Positions 32,076 through 42,914 of a stretch of DNA of 64,000 bases are shown here, piece by piece (position 1 is the first letter of the stretch; every line of letters begins with the position of its first letter). The DNA lies in NCBI RefSeq assembly GCF_000264905.1, contig NW_006763145.1, forward strand, positions 575,048 through 639,047, given 5' to 3'. Source of the stretch: Stereum hirsutum FP-91666 SS1 (Eukaryota; Basidiomycota; Agaricomycetes; Russulales; Stereaceae). Under the pieces are notes generated by a model, which was given only the letters and a program-made list of their open reading frames with translations, did not search any database and was not told the DNA's origin. Made by a program: the position numbers and the translations under genes.

Positions 32076-34332
32076 TCATCCACCTCCACCTCCACCGCCG
32101 CCACTCGCATCCTCAATCGCAACCTTCCCCCCGATCGCTGCCACGATCACGAAACATACAACGAGCGTCAACTGCCCCACGAGATCCATACCAGCCGAAT
32201 GGATAGGCATGGCATACATGTCTGGATCGAGGTTTCGGTTCCACAGGAGGTGTGTGAGCGCGCGGGCGACGAATAATGAGACGGAGACCTGAATATTGAA
32301 TACGAATAGAGGATAGAGAATAGTGATGTTAGTAAAGTAATGAGACGATGCAGAGGAAGGAGGAAGGGAGAGAGGAGAGGTGGAGGGAGACGTACGGCGA
32401 GGCAAAATCCTAGCCCAGCAGCGGAAATCATACCGAATCCTAGCGTTAGCCATCCTAATCCCTTGAGGATCGACAGAAGGATGACTTCGACGGGAAGAGT
32501 GACGAGGAAGAGTGTCAACATGACCGTTCGGGTGTTGAGCGCAGGAGTCTGAGTATTCGAGTGGGATTGTGGGGGAAGAAATGTGGTGCTGGCCGAGGGA
32601 TCGTGTGGAGTGGAAGAGGCGGCGTGTAGAGCGGTCGAGAGCCGGGAGATGAGAATGGAGCCGACGCTGCCGGGAAGACCTATGCACGAAACCAAACCAA
32701 TGGTATCAATAACATCTTATGGTCGTGGGGTATATAGCACAATTTACCACTGATGGCAACCGCCAGCAATGCGAAGTCCTCGAATCGGCTCACAAATATG
32801 TCCAATACGATCCCCGTCCCACTGCTGATCACCATCGCACCAAAGAGCGGACTCCATCCCTGCCAGATCAAGTGTTTGACATCTGGATTCTGGCGGGCGA
32901 TGTTACCGCAAACTCCGATGGATACCACGACGATAAGGACAATAAGAATGATCAAGAGGATTGGAGGCGAGGAGAATAATGGTAGGAGTAGAGTTGAGCT
33001 TATGCCGAGGAGCGTAAGGGTGACCAGGTCGCCGAGACAAGATGCTATTGGCGGTGCGATGTTGTCTATACAAAAGGATGCGATGCATGAGTATAAAGAA
33101 GAAAGGCGACTGAGGAGGTTTCGGATGGCTGACCAGGATCGCGACCGAATTTTCTGCAAACGACGATGAGGCCACACATGAAGGAGCCCAACACGAGGGC
33201 GGATATACATGCGGCAGACATGGCGGTAGAAGAGACCATGACGAATCTAGACAATTTGTTAGCTAAATATTGAAAGACACGTTACCAGCCATGGTAGACA
33301 CAAGAAGTAGCCAGAAGAAAGCCATGGGAGTAAATGGTTGTGGCGTCAATTGCGCAGGAACGCCACCTGAACCTAGGATCGTGACCACAATCCAGGCGAG
33401 GTACCCATAATACGAGAAGTTGACATTGAGATCATCTCTCAACCGTGGGATGCACTGCATACCTGTGTAGAGAGATGTTGTGGCGTTAGAGACGGTTACT
33501 CACTCAGCAAAGCCAGACTTCGGTGCCTCTGGACGATGTGTAGGTCTAGGAACTCGCGCCAGAATAGTTCTGGATGCGTTCCCGAGTATAGCACTTGTCG
33601 TAGAGTTCGTTCCCGTGCCCTCGCCAGTTTCGGGGGGCTGATCCGGGACCACAAGGCCCAGTAAGAACGAAACGCACGCCGCCACAAAGGACACGACTGC
33701 TGCTTGCACCTGCAGCAGGGCGAGGTTTCCAAGTATAAGGGAGTTTCTAGATTTTGGATTGTCAAGTTGGCCCATGTTAGCAGCAGTTCCCAGGCGTGCG
33801 GATAAGTTCATCTCGAGGTTGCCCTTGAGGTTGAGGATGACGGGGATGATCATGATGAGCTCGTTTATTTTACTCATGGCTTGCCAGTGCTACAAGCAAT
33901 TAGCCTATATAAACATCGAAATCACATCAAAGCACGTACCGAGACGTGGTCTAGTAACTCTCCGGTGAGCATGAGACCGATGGTGGTGAAGAGTAGGGTA
34001 GGTGCTGTCTAATCCGACATTGATTTCTGTTTTATGATATCAAAATATACATGGCGCACCTCAAGTACCAGACCAAAAATTAGTCTCCCTACAGGTTCCT
34101 TTCTCTGTCCAGTATCCCGCCAGCGGTGACTGTGTCCCGAACCGGGAGACAATAGGGCTTCCTCGTCCGCATGCTGGTCATCGTCGGAGTGCCTGTCTTC
34201 GTCATACTCGTACGTTTGTCCCCTGAGAAGATTCGGATTGGGAGTAACGACCACTTCGTCCAAGGCCGAGAGCTCAATATCGTCGCCCGTTGAGCTCGAC
34301 GGTGTGGATGGTGAGCGTGACCTAGGCGACAT
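32076..34332 (-). CDS. SLC41/MgtE-type divalent cation (Mg2+) transporter
   Basis: Seven exons: 34332-34060, 34008-33940, 33889-33504, 33246-33134, 33065-32748, 32679-32396 and 32288-32076; 552 codons (551 aa). The Ser/Asp-rich cytosolic N-terminus (MSPRSRSPSTPSSS) is followed by two MgtE-like membrane repeats. Repeat 1 has LKGNLEMNLSARLGTAAN, the family signature, and GSFMCGLIVVCRKFGRDPDN; repeat 2 has IAPPIASCLGDLVTLTLLG and GSVGSILISRLSTAL. About ten membrane helices are visible, and the C-terminus ends in a poly-Gly run. SLC41 proteins move Mg2+ across the plasma or an inner membrane. The start at 34332 was preferred over an in-frame ATG at 34392. Intron 3 (33503-33247, 257 nt) is far longer than the others and holds a hydrophobic open frame described separately. 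Divergent from ADA3. Confidence 0.88.
33286..33437 (-). other. Hydrophobic pseudo-exon inside intron 3 of the SLC41 gene
   Basis: Within the 257 nt intron, the minus strand is open and encodes DDLNVNFSYYGYLAWIVVTI followed by LTPQPFTPMAFFWLLLVSTM, two membrane-like helices. An acceptor (TTGAG at about 33438) would join the upstream exon in frame, but the matching downstream intron would be only about 23 nt, so normal splicing seems impossible. The family does not have this segment as far as I know. It may be an old exon, an insertion, or chance. Confidence 0.4.
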
Positions 34333-34611
34333 CGTTGACAGCGTAACGTGTTCAAAGCCATTTCCCAGAAAGGCAATCGACACATACTGCACGCGTGGGA
34401 ATCTGGCTCAGCCGACTCAACGGTCACATCGTTCACGACTCGAACGACACACTTCGCCTATCGCCTTCATTCTGGCTTTGTACTGCTCATATATCTTCTC
34501 GAAAGACTGGTCAATAGTTTTTGGCAGTCATTTTGGACCGTCTTGACATCTTCAAATCACCCGGAACGCGCCTGAGCGACCACACCGACGTGACGCGCCA
34601 CTTTGCGAACA
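34333..34611. promoter_or_regulatory. Divergent promoter region, SLC41 transporter and ADA3
   Basis: 279 bp between the two proposed start codons. No strong TATA box is seen on either strand. If the transporter starts at 34392 the space is 219 bp. Confidence 0.45.
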
Positions 34612-36957
34612 ATGCCACCAATATGCTCTCCCTATCCTCCCATCCCAGAATATCAGTCACCTATTATCAAGACATCGCTGGAAACGATGCCGATGACCAG
34701 CGACCTCGAACATCTCCTTTCCGAGCTCAAGGAAAGGCGACAGTACCCGGAGGAGAGACGAAAGAAGGCAGAGCAGGACATACACACCCTAGACGAGTCG
34801 TATCGGAGGCTGACGGCGAAGGAGAAAGGAAAGGCGAAGGCTGTTGAGAGGGTCAAGCGAGAGCGAGGCTGTGCGTAAATTTGGCTTGATTTCTAGAGAT
34901 TTATTGACTTACTTCTGCGCACACCTTGTTTGTGTCACCCGGGTCGCTGTCTCTTGAACGCCATGCTTCTGTTTCTGCTTCAACATGACTTATTCCATAT
35001 TCGCCGTTCGCATGATGCGATGGATCTTGTTCCCTCCGTACCTGGCCGCTATTTGTTTGACAAATACCTTTGGCGCTATGGCCATCCTCGACTTCTTTCC
35101 GCTCGCTACACCTTGCTCTTGTCCGGATTCCCAGTTACCCCTCTTCCTGGACAAGTCGAAGAAGTCAGAGCTTCACCACATCCTCAACCGGGACCATCAG
35201 CTCCTCCACCCAGAATGGCTTCAACTCCAGTGGCGTCTGTCGTGCCAGCCCCACCACCACCACCAGCCGCCCTTCCCCGCAAGTCGTGGGTGCCCTCTTT
35301 CCCGTCCGTCCAAACTACGGTCTCATTGATTTCTACCTCAGTGACTCGAAGAATAAGAAGAAGAAACGTAAACGAGATGTGGACAGTGACGATGATCGTG
35401 GTGGGTCGCTTCACCGACGGCGTACACCATATCCTAACACCGCATGCAGATTCCCAAAGACTCAAGCCAACCCCTCCATCTGTTCATACAACCCCCCAAC
35501 CAGCCCACGCTCTCCCAAAGGCCGCCAAACCCAGCGCCGCCTCAGCAAACCCTTCCAAAGTACGCAAACCTCCCCTTTCCCTCATCACCATCATGGTGCC
35601 ACTAACCCACGTCCTCCTAGCTCTCTTCCGGCCCAGACTGGACTGTCCCACCAATAACGAATCTCCTCCCCGCCCGCCCAAAACCCGCCGAAGTACCCCT
35701 CCCAGGACCCAGGGAACCCTCAGAAGTAACCGAGGACTTCTCCAAAGCGAAACAACCGTCCCAAATCCTCATCAACACCTTCTACACCTCCATCGAACCC
35801 TACATCCGGCCCCTCAAAGAGTCTGACCTCGGTTTTCTCTCACATACCGCCTCCGAGACCGAGCCGTATATCATGCCCCGACTTGGACGACATTACACGG
35901 AGATTTGGGAGGAGGAGGATGTGGCAGCGTATGGAGGCGTGTTGCCGAGCACGCAAGCGATCAGGGCATCGACGAGCTATGGGAGGCCGGCGGAGAGTGC
36001 GCCGGTGCCGCGGTGGGATCCGGCGACGCTGAATGAGGATAATTTGTTGGCGGAGGAGAGGGGACACGGGCCGTTGACGGAGAGGTTGGTGAGCGCGCTG
36101 TTGCCTGTGGAGGACTCTGTAGTGTGGAAGGGTGTGAAGGCGGCGGAGGAGGCGATGGAGGGAAGGCATGGCGTTGGGGTGGGGAACGCGGCTGGGAGGC
36201 AAGTGATAGTGGAGGATTTGGAGAAGAGGATACGAGATAGCTTGCGGTTTCACAAACTGCTGGAGAAGCCGGTATGTGCCTGCGTTTTTTTTGGCTAGAC
36301 AAAACGCATACTAACTCGGTGCTTTGATAGCCTGATTTCTCGGACCCGCTTGACGATCCCATAGCCACCGCCCTTCGTCAGGCTCAGGAGCAACTCCGAA
36401 CGGTCGTAGCCACGAACAAAGCTCGCAAAGCCCGCCTCGCAGCCGTCGCTCGCGATAGAATAGGCTACCAAGAATACATCGACCTCCGCGACTCCATTGA
36501 CAAGAACATCAGCACGCTCTACACCAAACTGCAGAAGAAAGAGGGCCCCAAGGCTCCGAAGAACAAGAAGAAGAAAGGTTCTTCGACCGACGTCAATGGC
36601 GCAGCCAACGGTAGTGCGAATGGCGCAGCTGCACCGACGGGTACTTGGCCTGCGTCGGCGGGATTGGGGCCAGATGAGGACAACTTGTTGAAGGTGCCGG
36701 AGCAGTTGAGCCAACTTGTGGCTACGAGGAGGAAGTGGGTCGATGTGGTTGGTGGAGTCTTCGAGGAGAAGCAGAAGGAGAGTCCAGGCAGGATTTATGG
36801 TCTTCCGAAGAACAGTCTCTATAAGGGGATAGAGGAGGAGGTCCAGGAGCTGTTGAGGGCGGGACCCGAGGGCGCGTCTGATGGACTGGGAGATGGAGGT
36901 TTGAGGGGGAAGGGGAAGGCAAGACAACTAGGCCCGGACAACATGGATATCGGGTAG
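34612..36957 (+). CDS. ADA3: SAGA/ADA complex transcriptional adaptor Ada3 (Ngg1)
   Basis: The N-terminal exon starts MPPICSPYPPIPEYQSPIIK, then LEHLLSELKERRQYPEERRK and a basic KEKGKAKAVERVKRERG stretch. A Lys/Arg-rich block (NKKKKRKRDVDSDD) near 35360 is a likely nuclear signal. The conserved C-terminal half reads FSKAKQPSQILINTFYTSIE, then PYIRPLKESDLGFL and PYIMPRLGRHYTEIWEEED, the Ada3 signature. Exon ends at 36271 and the last exon is 36331-36957, with RRKWVDVVGGVFEEKQKESP and GRIYGLPKNSLYKGIEEEV. Introns between about 34870 and 35700 were not all fixed. Ada3 links Gcn5 and Ada2 in the histone acetyltransferase module of SAGA. The overall length (roughly 650 aa) is normal for fungi. Confidence 0.85.
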
Positions 36958-37796
36958 GGAGATCGTGAGTCTTTTGTAATTTTGCATGTTTTGACGCTCG
37001 CTGTGGGCCTTTGCTGTTTCATTTCCGCTGTCGGATTATTATAATGTTATTTTCCCCCTTTCCCTTCGCCTTTGCTCCACTCATCCCCATCCTTTCCATC
37101 CTTGCCCCAGATCACTCCCCTCCCACTGCTGTTGTTATCCTTTTGATGGTGTCGTGGAAGACCCGCATGTATCGCTTGTGTTTCTCACCATTGCAGCTCA
37201 TTCACAGCAGAAGTCGAGAGGCCTCGTCGTTCTCCTCGTTTTCGATGTATTTGTCTTTTCCTTCCGTTCTCAACACAATTCAGACTTCCTGGACTGGTCC
37301 GCAGTTCCGTCAGCACATACTGAGATTCAGCCTCCACAAACGCGCCACGCATGTACTCCTAACAGCGTGAGAGGTTGAGAAGCTTGCCACTTTGTGTAAT
37401 TTGATCCGTATATCGACCCGGCCGTCGTTGTCGGTACCAAGTGTCTCTTGTCTCCTGCCGTCATCAGCTTAAAAGGCAACTCACTATTCGTCAACCGACA
37501 CTCATCGTTAACCAAGACCTTCGTACGAGCACAGCACTCCCTCGTAGCAAGATTCCTCCCAAGCTCTGCCCCTGAGTCTTTTTTACAGACGAGTGTCATC
37601 CAGTGCATCGCTCCTTTGTTAATGCAGTAATGCCGTTTCGGCTGTTGATCACAGAACACAGTCGTCGGGTATCCTTTTCTCGTCATAGTCCAGGTAGGGC
37701 ACGAGCAGGGTAACTATGAATCAAGCCCACCGGGACATATAAAGGACCTCTGTGCTTCCTTCGAGACACTGATTTCACTCTCCTTTGCCTACATTC
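36958..37796. other. Intergenic, promoter of the membrane protein gene at the right end
   Basis: About 0.8 kb. A TATA element ATATAAAG lies at 37737-37744, about 55 bp before the ATG at 37797. Otherwise no gene is supported on either strand. Confidence 0.5.
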
Positions 37797-39389
37797 ATGG
37801 TTGATTGGCAAGATCCCGAGACGATACGTGCTCAACACGGTACGTCTTGTTTTTTTCCGCACACATCCCGATCTCTTAACTGACGGATCTTCAGAATCTC
37901 TTGTGAAGTTATGCTATTTCTTGGATGGAATGCTTGTGTATGATTTGTTTCAAACTTAGAGCATATGGGTCAAGTTCATACTCAATCTTGTACAGATGGG
38001 AGTTTCTAGTCGCGTTACCCTTTGACTTAAAGCTGTTAAGAAATGGTCGGGCTACCCATTTCGCGCCGATGGTGAGTACCTCCAGCTAATACATCATCGA
38101 TATCTGTAAACATCCTGACGCTCATGACTTCTACAGGTGTATATGTTGTGTCGCTTCATGACTCTTTCAACCGCATTAGCACAAGTTACTGGCTTCAGCC
38201 TACAAAGCGACTTTGATTGTCAGGTATGTAGCGCATTTATCCTTAGTATCATATATGTTTAGTAGCTCACCAGATCGGAGCAGGCATGGTACACGGCTCT
38301 CGGGGTTCGACGATCGCTTTCTGCCTTTGATAAAAATCTTGATAGAACTACCCTAGGTTTTCTCGTACTGCAGCCTTGGAACTGCATCCTTATTGATAGT
38401 CCTACGCGGGTATGTTTTGGCTCTTTTGCGGTCGTACTTTCCTCGTTCTTCATCCACTAAAACAGAACTAGACTTGCTATTTGGCAACAAAGCCTTTTTC
38501 CGTCGCTCTTCATGGTCGCTGTCTGGCTCGTAAACATCGCATTCCTGATTCGGAGTCTGGCCATTGGGGTGGGTTGTTCAGCGCATGACCGTAGGCGCAG
38601 ATAGCTGAGCTCATCGTCCTACATATATAGTCTCAATCTGAATGGGACCCTACGGCCGACGCTTGTGTTTTCCCGAAGTCTAACTCCGCACGAGATAGTA
38701 TCATAAGCCTGCTGGTCACCGATACTGTCTTACTGTGCACCGTCCTCGCTGGTTTGTTGCGTATGAAGAACTCAGGCGGCCTATGGAGTAAGCTCTTGAG
38801 CCAGGTGCCTTTATACGTCCTCGACTTCGCGTAGCAGACTCAATATCTAATTGGGGAACTTCTTTCAACCAGGGTATTGTGTGGATAACAATCGCAATCA
38901 CCTTCGGGATACCGGGTGCTGTGAGTTCAGAACACCTTTCCGTCAGTCGTCATATTGAGCTTAATCATCCATCCTTAGGTTTTCATAGTGTTAGACCTGA
39001 ACGGTAGTAAACGATAGTGTCTATCGCTGCTCTTTATAATGCTGATATACCTGTGCTCTGTCGGTTGATACCTACAGAGCCTATGAACATGGTAGGTGAA
39101 CTTTCCTGAAGCTCCGTTGGCGGTATGATCGTGACTTTCAGGATAATTGTCAGATGTTCCAAACCCTCACACGTATGCCAATGTCGCTCCTTGTTCTTTC
39201 AATCTAATCAATATTGATGACCCATTCACTTCTCCAGTGGCGTCATTGTATGTAGCAGTCCTTGTGACCTGTTCTCAGCTTTCTGACGCGAGCATTGTTA
39301 GAACCATCTGTGCTACACGCATGTATCGCGACCTCTCAGAATATGCGCACGTCTTGATTTCTGGTATATCTCTCGTAGGACAGCGTTAG
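37797..39389 (+). CDS. Multi-pass membrane protein, 'MVDW' Agaricomycete family, copy 1
   Basis: Many small exons; the first three are 37797-37839, 37895-37937 and one starting at 37996. The protein begins MVDWQDPETIRAQHESLVKL, then WEFLVALPFDLKLLRNGRAT, VYMLCRFMTLSTALAQVTGF, SLGTASLLIVLRGTRLAIW, WLVNIAFLIRSLAIG, a lumenal or external loop with DPTADACVFP, LLVTDTVLLCTVLAGLLRM, GIVWITIAITFGIPGAVFIV, NEPMNM and TICATRMYRDLSEYAH. That gives about seven helices, as in a common but functionally unknown membrane family of mushroom-forming fungi. The end is uncertain: the frame closes at 39389, but an open stretch to about 39540 (PIATMDFIGGPFPVFRD) could be a further exon. A tandem paralog starts at 40615. 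The receptor-like shape is suggestive only; no function can be assigned. Confidence 0.7.
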
Positions 39390-39872
39390 CCTAACACAGT
39401 TGATCCGCCTACAGAAGCAAACCGATCGCGACTATGGACTTTATCGGAGGTCCCTTCCCCGTCTTTAGAGATACTACTACAGAAGGTGACACGTTGAATA
39501 CTACACATAGCATTGTGTTGACCTCAATACCACGGCACGATGAGTAAGTGATACCTTGTAAAGCCGCTCGTCCACGTCGCTAATACGAGGCTGACCTTTT
39601 TTTGCGGACCAGTCCTTCTGTAGTACTTGGTGATGATATGGAGAGTCGCAATCAGCTAAAGACCAAAGAGGCTGGAAAGGGAATACTGGGCACCGTCGAG
39701 TCCGAAACGAGTAACGTCGCCTGAATCCCACCCTTTTTTACTTTTACCTGAGTATAGTGTCTATTATTCGAACAATGCTTCTCGATGAATGCTCACTGGA
39801 ATCTGATTCATTGCAGTGTATATATAGGCCAATCCGTGCCTAAAAGACTAGGGCAACAAATTGCGCGCTGCC

Positions 39873-40002
39873 GACACTCGTCTGTGCGTTTGGCACCGTC
39901 ATAACCTCCCTAGGGATAGCCGTCCATATCAATGCTTACGTACTAGAACTTCTTCAAGAAGGAGAGCAAAATGCTACAAGAGACCGTGTATTAGTCTCCA
40001 AG
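39873..40002 (+). other. Orphan hydrophobic coding-like segment between the two membrane genes
   Basis: An open stretch encodes CAFGTVITSLGIAVHINAYV, then LELLQEGEQNATRDRVLVSK. It reads like a membrane helix followed by a polar tail, ending at a possible donor. No matching exons were found on either side, and it does not resemble copy 1 or copy 2 directly. It may be what is left of a third membrane-protein gene in the 39.4-40.6 kb gap, where nothing else can be supported. Confidence 0.35.
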
Positions 40003-40531
40003 TAGGTCGGCTCCATTCATTCACCGCGGGACGGTCGCTGTAGATGGATATCCCCAGTCACAACTGGGCATCCGCGAACGCTTTTCAAAAACGTATAGTT
40101 GCAACAAAATACATAACTGATCTTGGGCATGGACTACTATGGAGGCGGAGCCATCATGACGGAAATCCGCCGCTCTCTCTCCACTTAGCTAGAGTTCTCG
40201 TATTCCGCCTACTAGCTGCAGTAGCTGGAGTGCACGCCCCGCGAGCGGGTACATGCCTGAGTAGATGAGTTTGTGTATCTCATCCCATGACCGTGACCAC
40301 AGGCTAATATAAAGGCTGACGTACATCTCATTAACACTTTCTGGGCAGCTACATGTTCTGTCGCCCCGTGACGATTCTAGACGGCAGCCTCTCCGAATCA
40401 GAGGGATCTCCCGCTATTCTGTTCGATGACTACTACGCTAATTCGGAGGTTTAGATACCCCGCCTAGCTACGCGTCTTCACCCACAGTACCCGTCTCGTA
40501 CATTCTCTTGAAGTGGATCCGCTCCTGGGGC

Positions 40532-40541
40532 ATACATAAAG
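40532..40541 (+). promoter_or_regulatory. TATA-like element of membrane protein copy 2
   Basis: ATACATAAAG, 83 bp upstream of the ATG at 40615; compare ATATAAAG at 37737 before copy 1. Confidence 0.45.
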
Positions 40542-40614
40542 ACCGGGAAAGTCTTGCTCTCATCCATCTCCAAACCTGAGCCTGGATCAGTCAGAAGTCT
40601 TTCTCTCTTGCGCG

Positions 40615-42157
40615 ATGGTCGATTGGAAAGACCCTGGCACTATCCAGATTCAGCGATGTGTGTAGTGTAACTGACAGTGCCTCCATCGCGCTGACACTCA
40701 TCCTCAGTGGCTCTTGTCAACTTCTGTCACCTTCTGAGCGGCATATTCTTGTAAGTCCCTTTGACATGTTTATGTTATATGCGTCTTGGCTGATGATCAC
40801 TTTCGATGCAGTTGGGAGTTCTGTACGACTGTGTCTTTCGAGTGGGCTTTGGTAAAGAATGGACGAGCTCTTCGGTTTGCACCCATGGTACTCCAGCTGA
40901 TAGTCTCTGGCCACTGCGATCAGTTTCTGACCAAGGCTACGTTCATAGGTCTATATGTGGTGCCGCTGGTTAACGTTGGGCGCAATGATATCCGAGGTCG
41001 TTGGCTTTAATCTTCACGATGAATACAATTGCGAAGTACGTCTCACCACCCTCAGAGATCATTCATTCTTCCAACAACCCACTAGGCGTGGTACATAGCG
41101 CTCACGGTAGGCCGTCGTCGAGGTCCCTTCGTCAGCCATACTTGCGCTTAACATGTTATCACAGACGTTCGCCTTTACGGCCATTGGCGCTGCGTCTCTA
41201 TTGATAGTCCTGCGAGGGTATACCCAGTCAATGTGAATCGCATTTCGTCGTTGTGCTAAGATACTGATAGAATTGCAATCTGGAATCGTCGCTGGCTTCC
41301 GACCTGCTTCCTCATCGGAGTTTGGTTGACGAATGTAGGATTTCTACTTCATGGTCTCATCGCAGGCGTGAGTTTTACGATGTATTAATCTGAGAGCACA
41401 AACCTATCACTTAATTTCATTTCTAGGCTCACTCTGTATGGGATGACTCAATTGGTGCTTGTACATTTCCAGACCGCGATTCCGCTCGGGACAACGTCGT
41501 GGTCACGCTCGTAACAGACGTTATTCTTTTGTGCGCTGCCATCATTGGCCTCCTGCGCATGCAACTAGGAGGAGGGCTCTGGAAACGAATCCTTAATCAA
41601 GTGCGGAAGATCCTCCATCTCAATCGCGATCGGTCTTCCTAATATTCTATTTCACCAGGAAATAATATGGATCGCGTCTGCAACATTCTTTGGCCTACCT
41701 GGAACGGTGAGATGGTTTGTCGGGGGTCGTATTCAACGTACACAGACCTGATCCTTTACATTAGGTATTCTTGGTACTGGATCTCAACGGTAACACCTTC
41801 CTGTACCGTCTTCATAAATAACTACTATCTAAACCATATTTTTGTCCTGGCAGAGCCCATGGACATAGTCTGTATATTTTGCTCGGACGTCGTACCTATT
41901 ACTGAAACCCGTATGCCTGAAGATGTTCCAAAGTCTCACCAGTATGTGTTTACCATTGCTTCATACGCCGTCAATCTTGCCGACGAATATTTGCTTGCAG
42001 TGGTATCGATGTGCGCACCTCTCTTTGCGCTCTTAACCTCGTCAGCTTGGATATGAATCTCATAATGTCTTCCTGGTCATAACGTAGGACTATCTGCGCC
42101 ACGAGGATGTTCCGTGATCTATCGGAATATGCGTACGTACTACTTTCTATTGTATAA
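40615..42157 (+). CDS. Multi-pass membrane protein, 'MVDW' Agaricomycete family, copy 2
   Basis: Begins MVDWKDPGTIQIQR and follows copy 1 exon by exon: ALVNFCHLLSGIFL, WEFCTTVSFEWALVKNGRAL, VYMWCRWLTLGAMISEVVGF, TFAFTAIGAASLLIVLRG, IAIWNRRWLPTCFLIGVWLT, NVGFLLHGLIAG, DDSIGACTFPDRDSARD, VVVTLVTDVILLCAAIIGLL, EIIWIASATFFGLPGTVFLV, and TICATRMFRDLSEYAY near 42135. The order of about seven helices is the same. Introns are at matching places. The C-terminal end is taken at the first stop (42157) and is uncertain. Sequence divergence from copy 1 is large, so the duplication is old. Location is probably a cell or inner membrane; function is unknown. Confidence 0.7.
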
Positions 42158-42167
42158 CAGTCACAGC

Positions 42168-42575
42168 CTATTTCCCCCCTTCTTTTTCGCTGATACAATC
42201 CCTTCTCGCCACCTTCGCAGAAAACAGCCAATCCAGGGCGACCTCCTCAATAGGCCCTCGCTCATAAACATAGCACGCGAAAGCAGGCCATCGGACAACA
42301 CCTATAATCTCCCACTGACCGTCCTTCGAAACAACAGGTGACTGTCCAGTTTTTCCACCGATGCATGACCGGATGCTGACCCTTTTCGTCCTGAGGCCGA
42401 ATACTGGCGTGGACAGAGACAGGCTCGAAGTCAAGGACGGCAATAATGGTATCATGGTCATTGTTGAATCTGAGGTGCATCATCACGGGGCCGAAGACAT
42501 AGTTTGAAGCCAGAAGTTCTGGGGTACGGTGCCAATATTGTGGAACGTTCGAGCATGCCGCAGTGAAGAATCATC
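42168..42575 (-). other. Coding-like minus-strand segment, frame broken
   Basis: Two overlapping open frames on the minus strand look like one protein: VPQYWHRTPELLASNYVFGP and DTIIAVLDFEPVSVHASIRP in one frame, and WEIIGVVRWPAFACYVYERG with PIEEVALDWLFSAK in the next. The switch falls near 42330-42400. It loosely recalls small fungal proteins of the DUF6593 type, but that is a guess. It could be a relic or a gene with an undetected intron. The space up to the RPA34 stop holds nothing else I can support. Confidence 0.3.
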
Positions 42576-42914
42576 GTTCATGTAAATCTTCCGCTGCCGG
42601 ATTGCTTACGGTCTCAGGGTTTTATTGGCTGTATTAGTCTACATTGCTAGACTGATTCTTCTTTCTTGGATGGGCTTTCGGTATTATTGGAGTTAGCCAA
42701 GTTGTGCACGAACGAGCATTCATACATTCATTGGCCCCTCGTATACCTTCGCACACGCAATGGCGAATCAGAAGATGAGACCTTTACTTTTTCAGTTCAC
42801 CTATTCACGCCCGTAGAGGGTTAGGCTTGCTGCCAGCTGATATAGAACGAAGGGCAAACGGTACACAACCCAGTCTGTGAGAACCCGACTCCAAGACCTA
42901 AGCTCCAAATCGAA

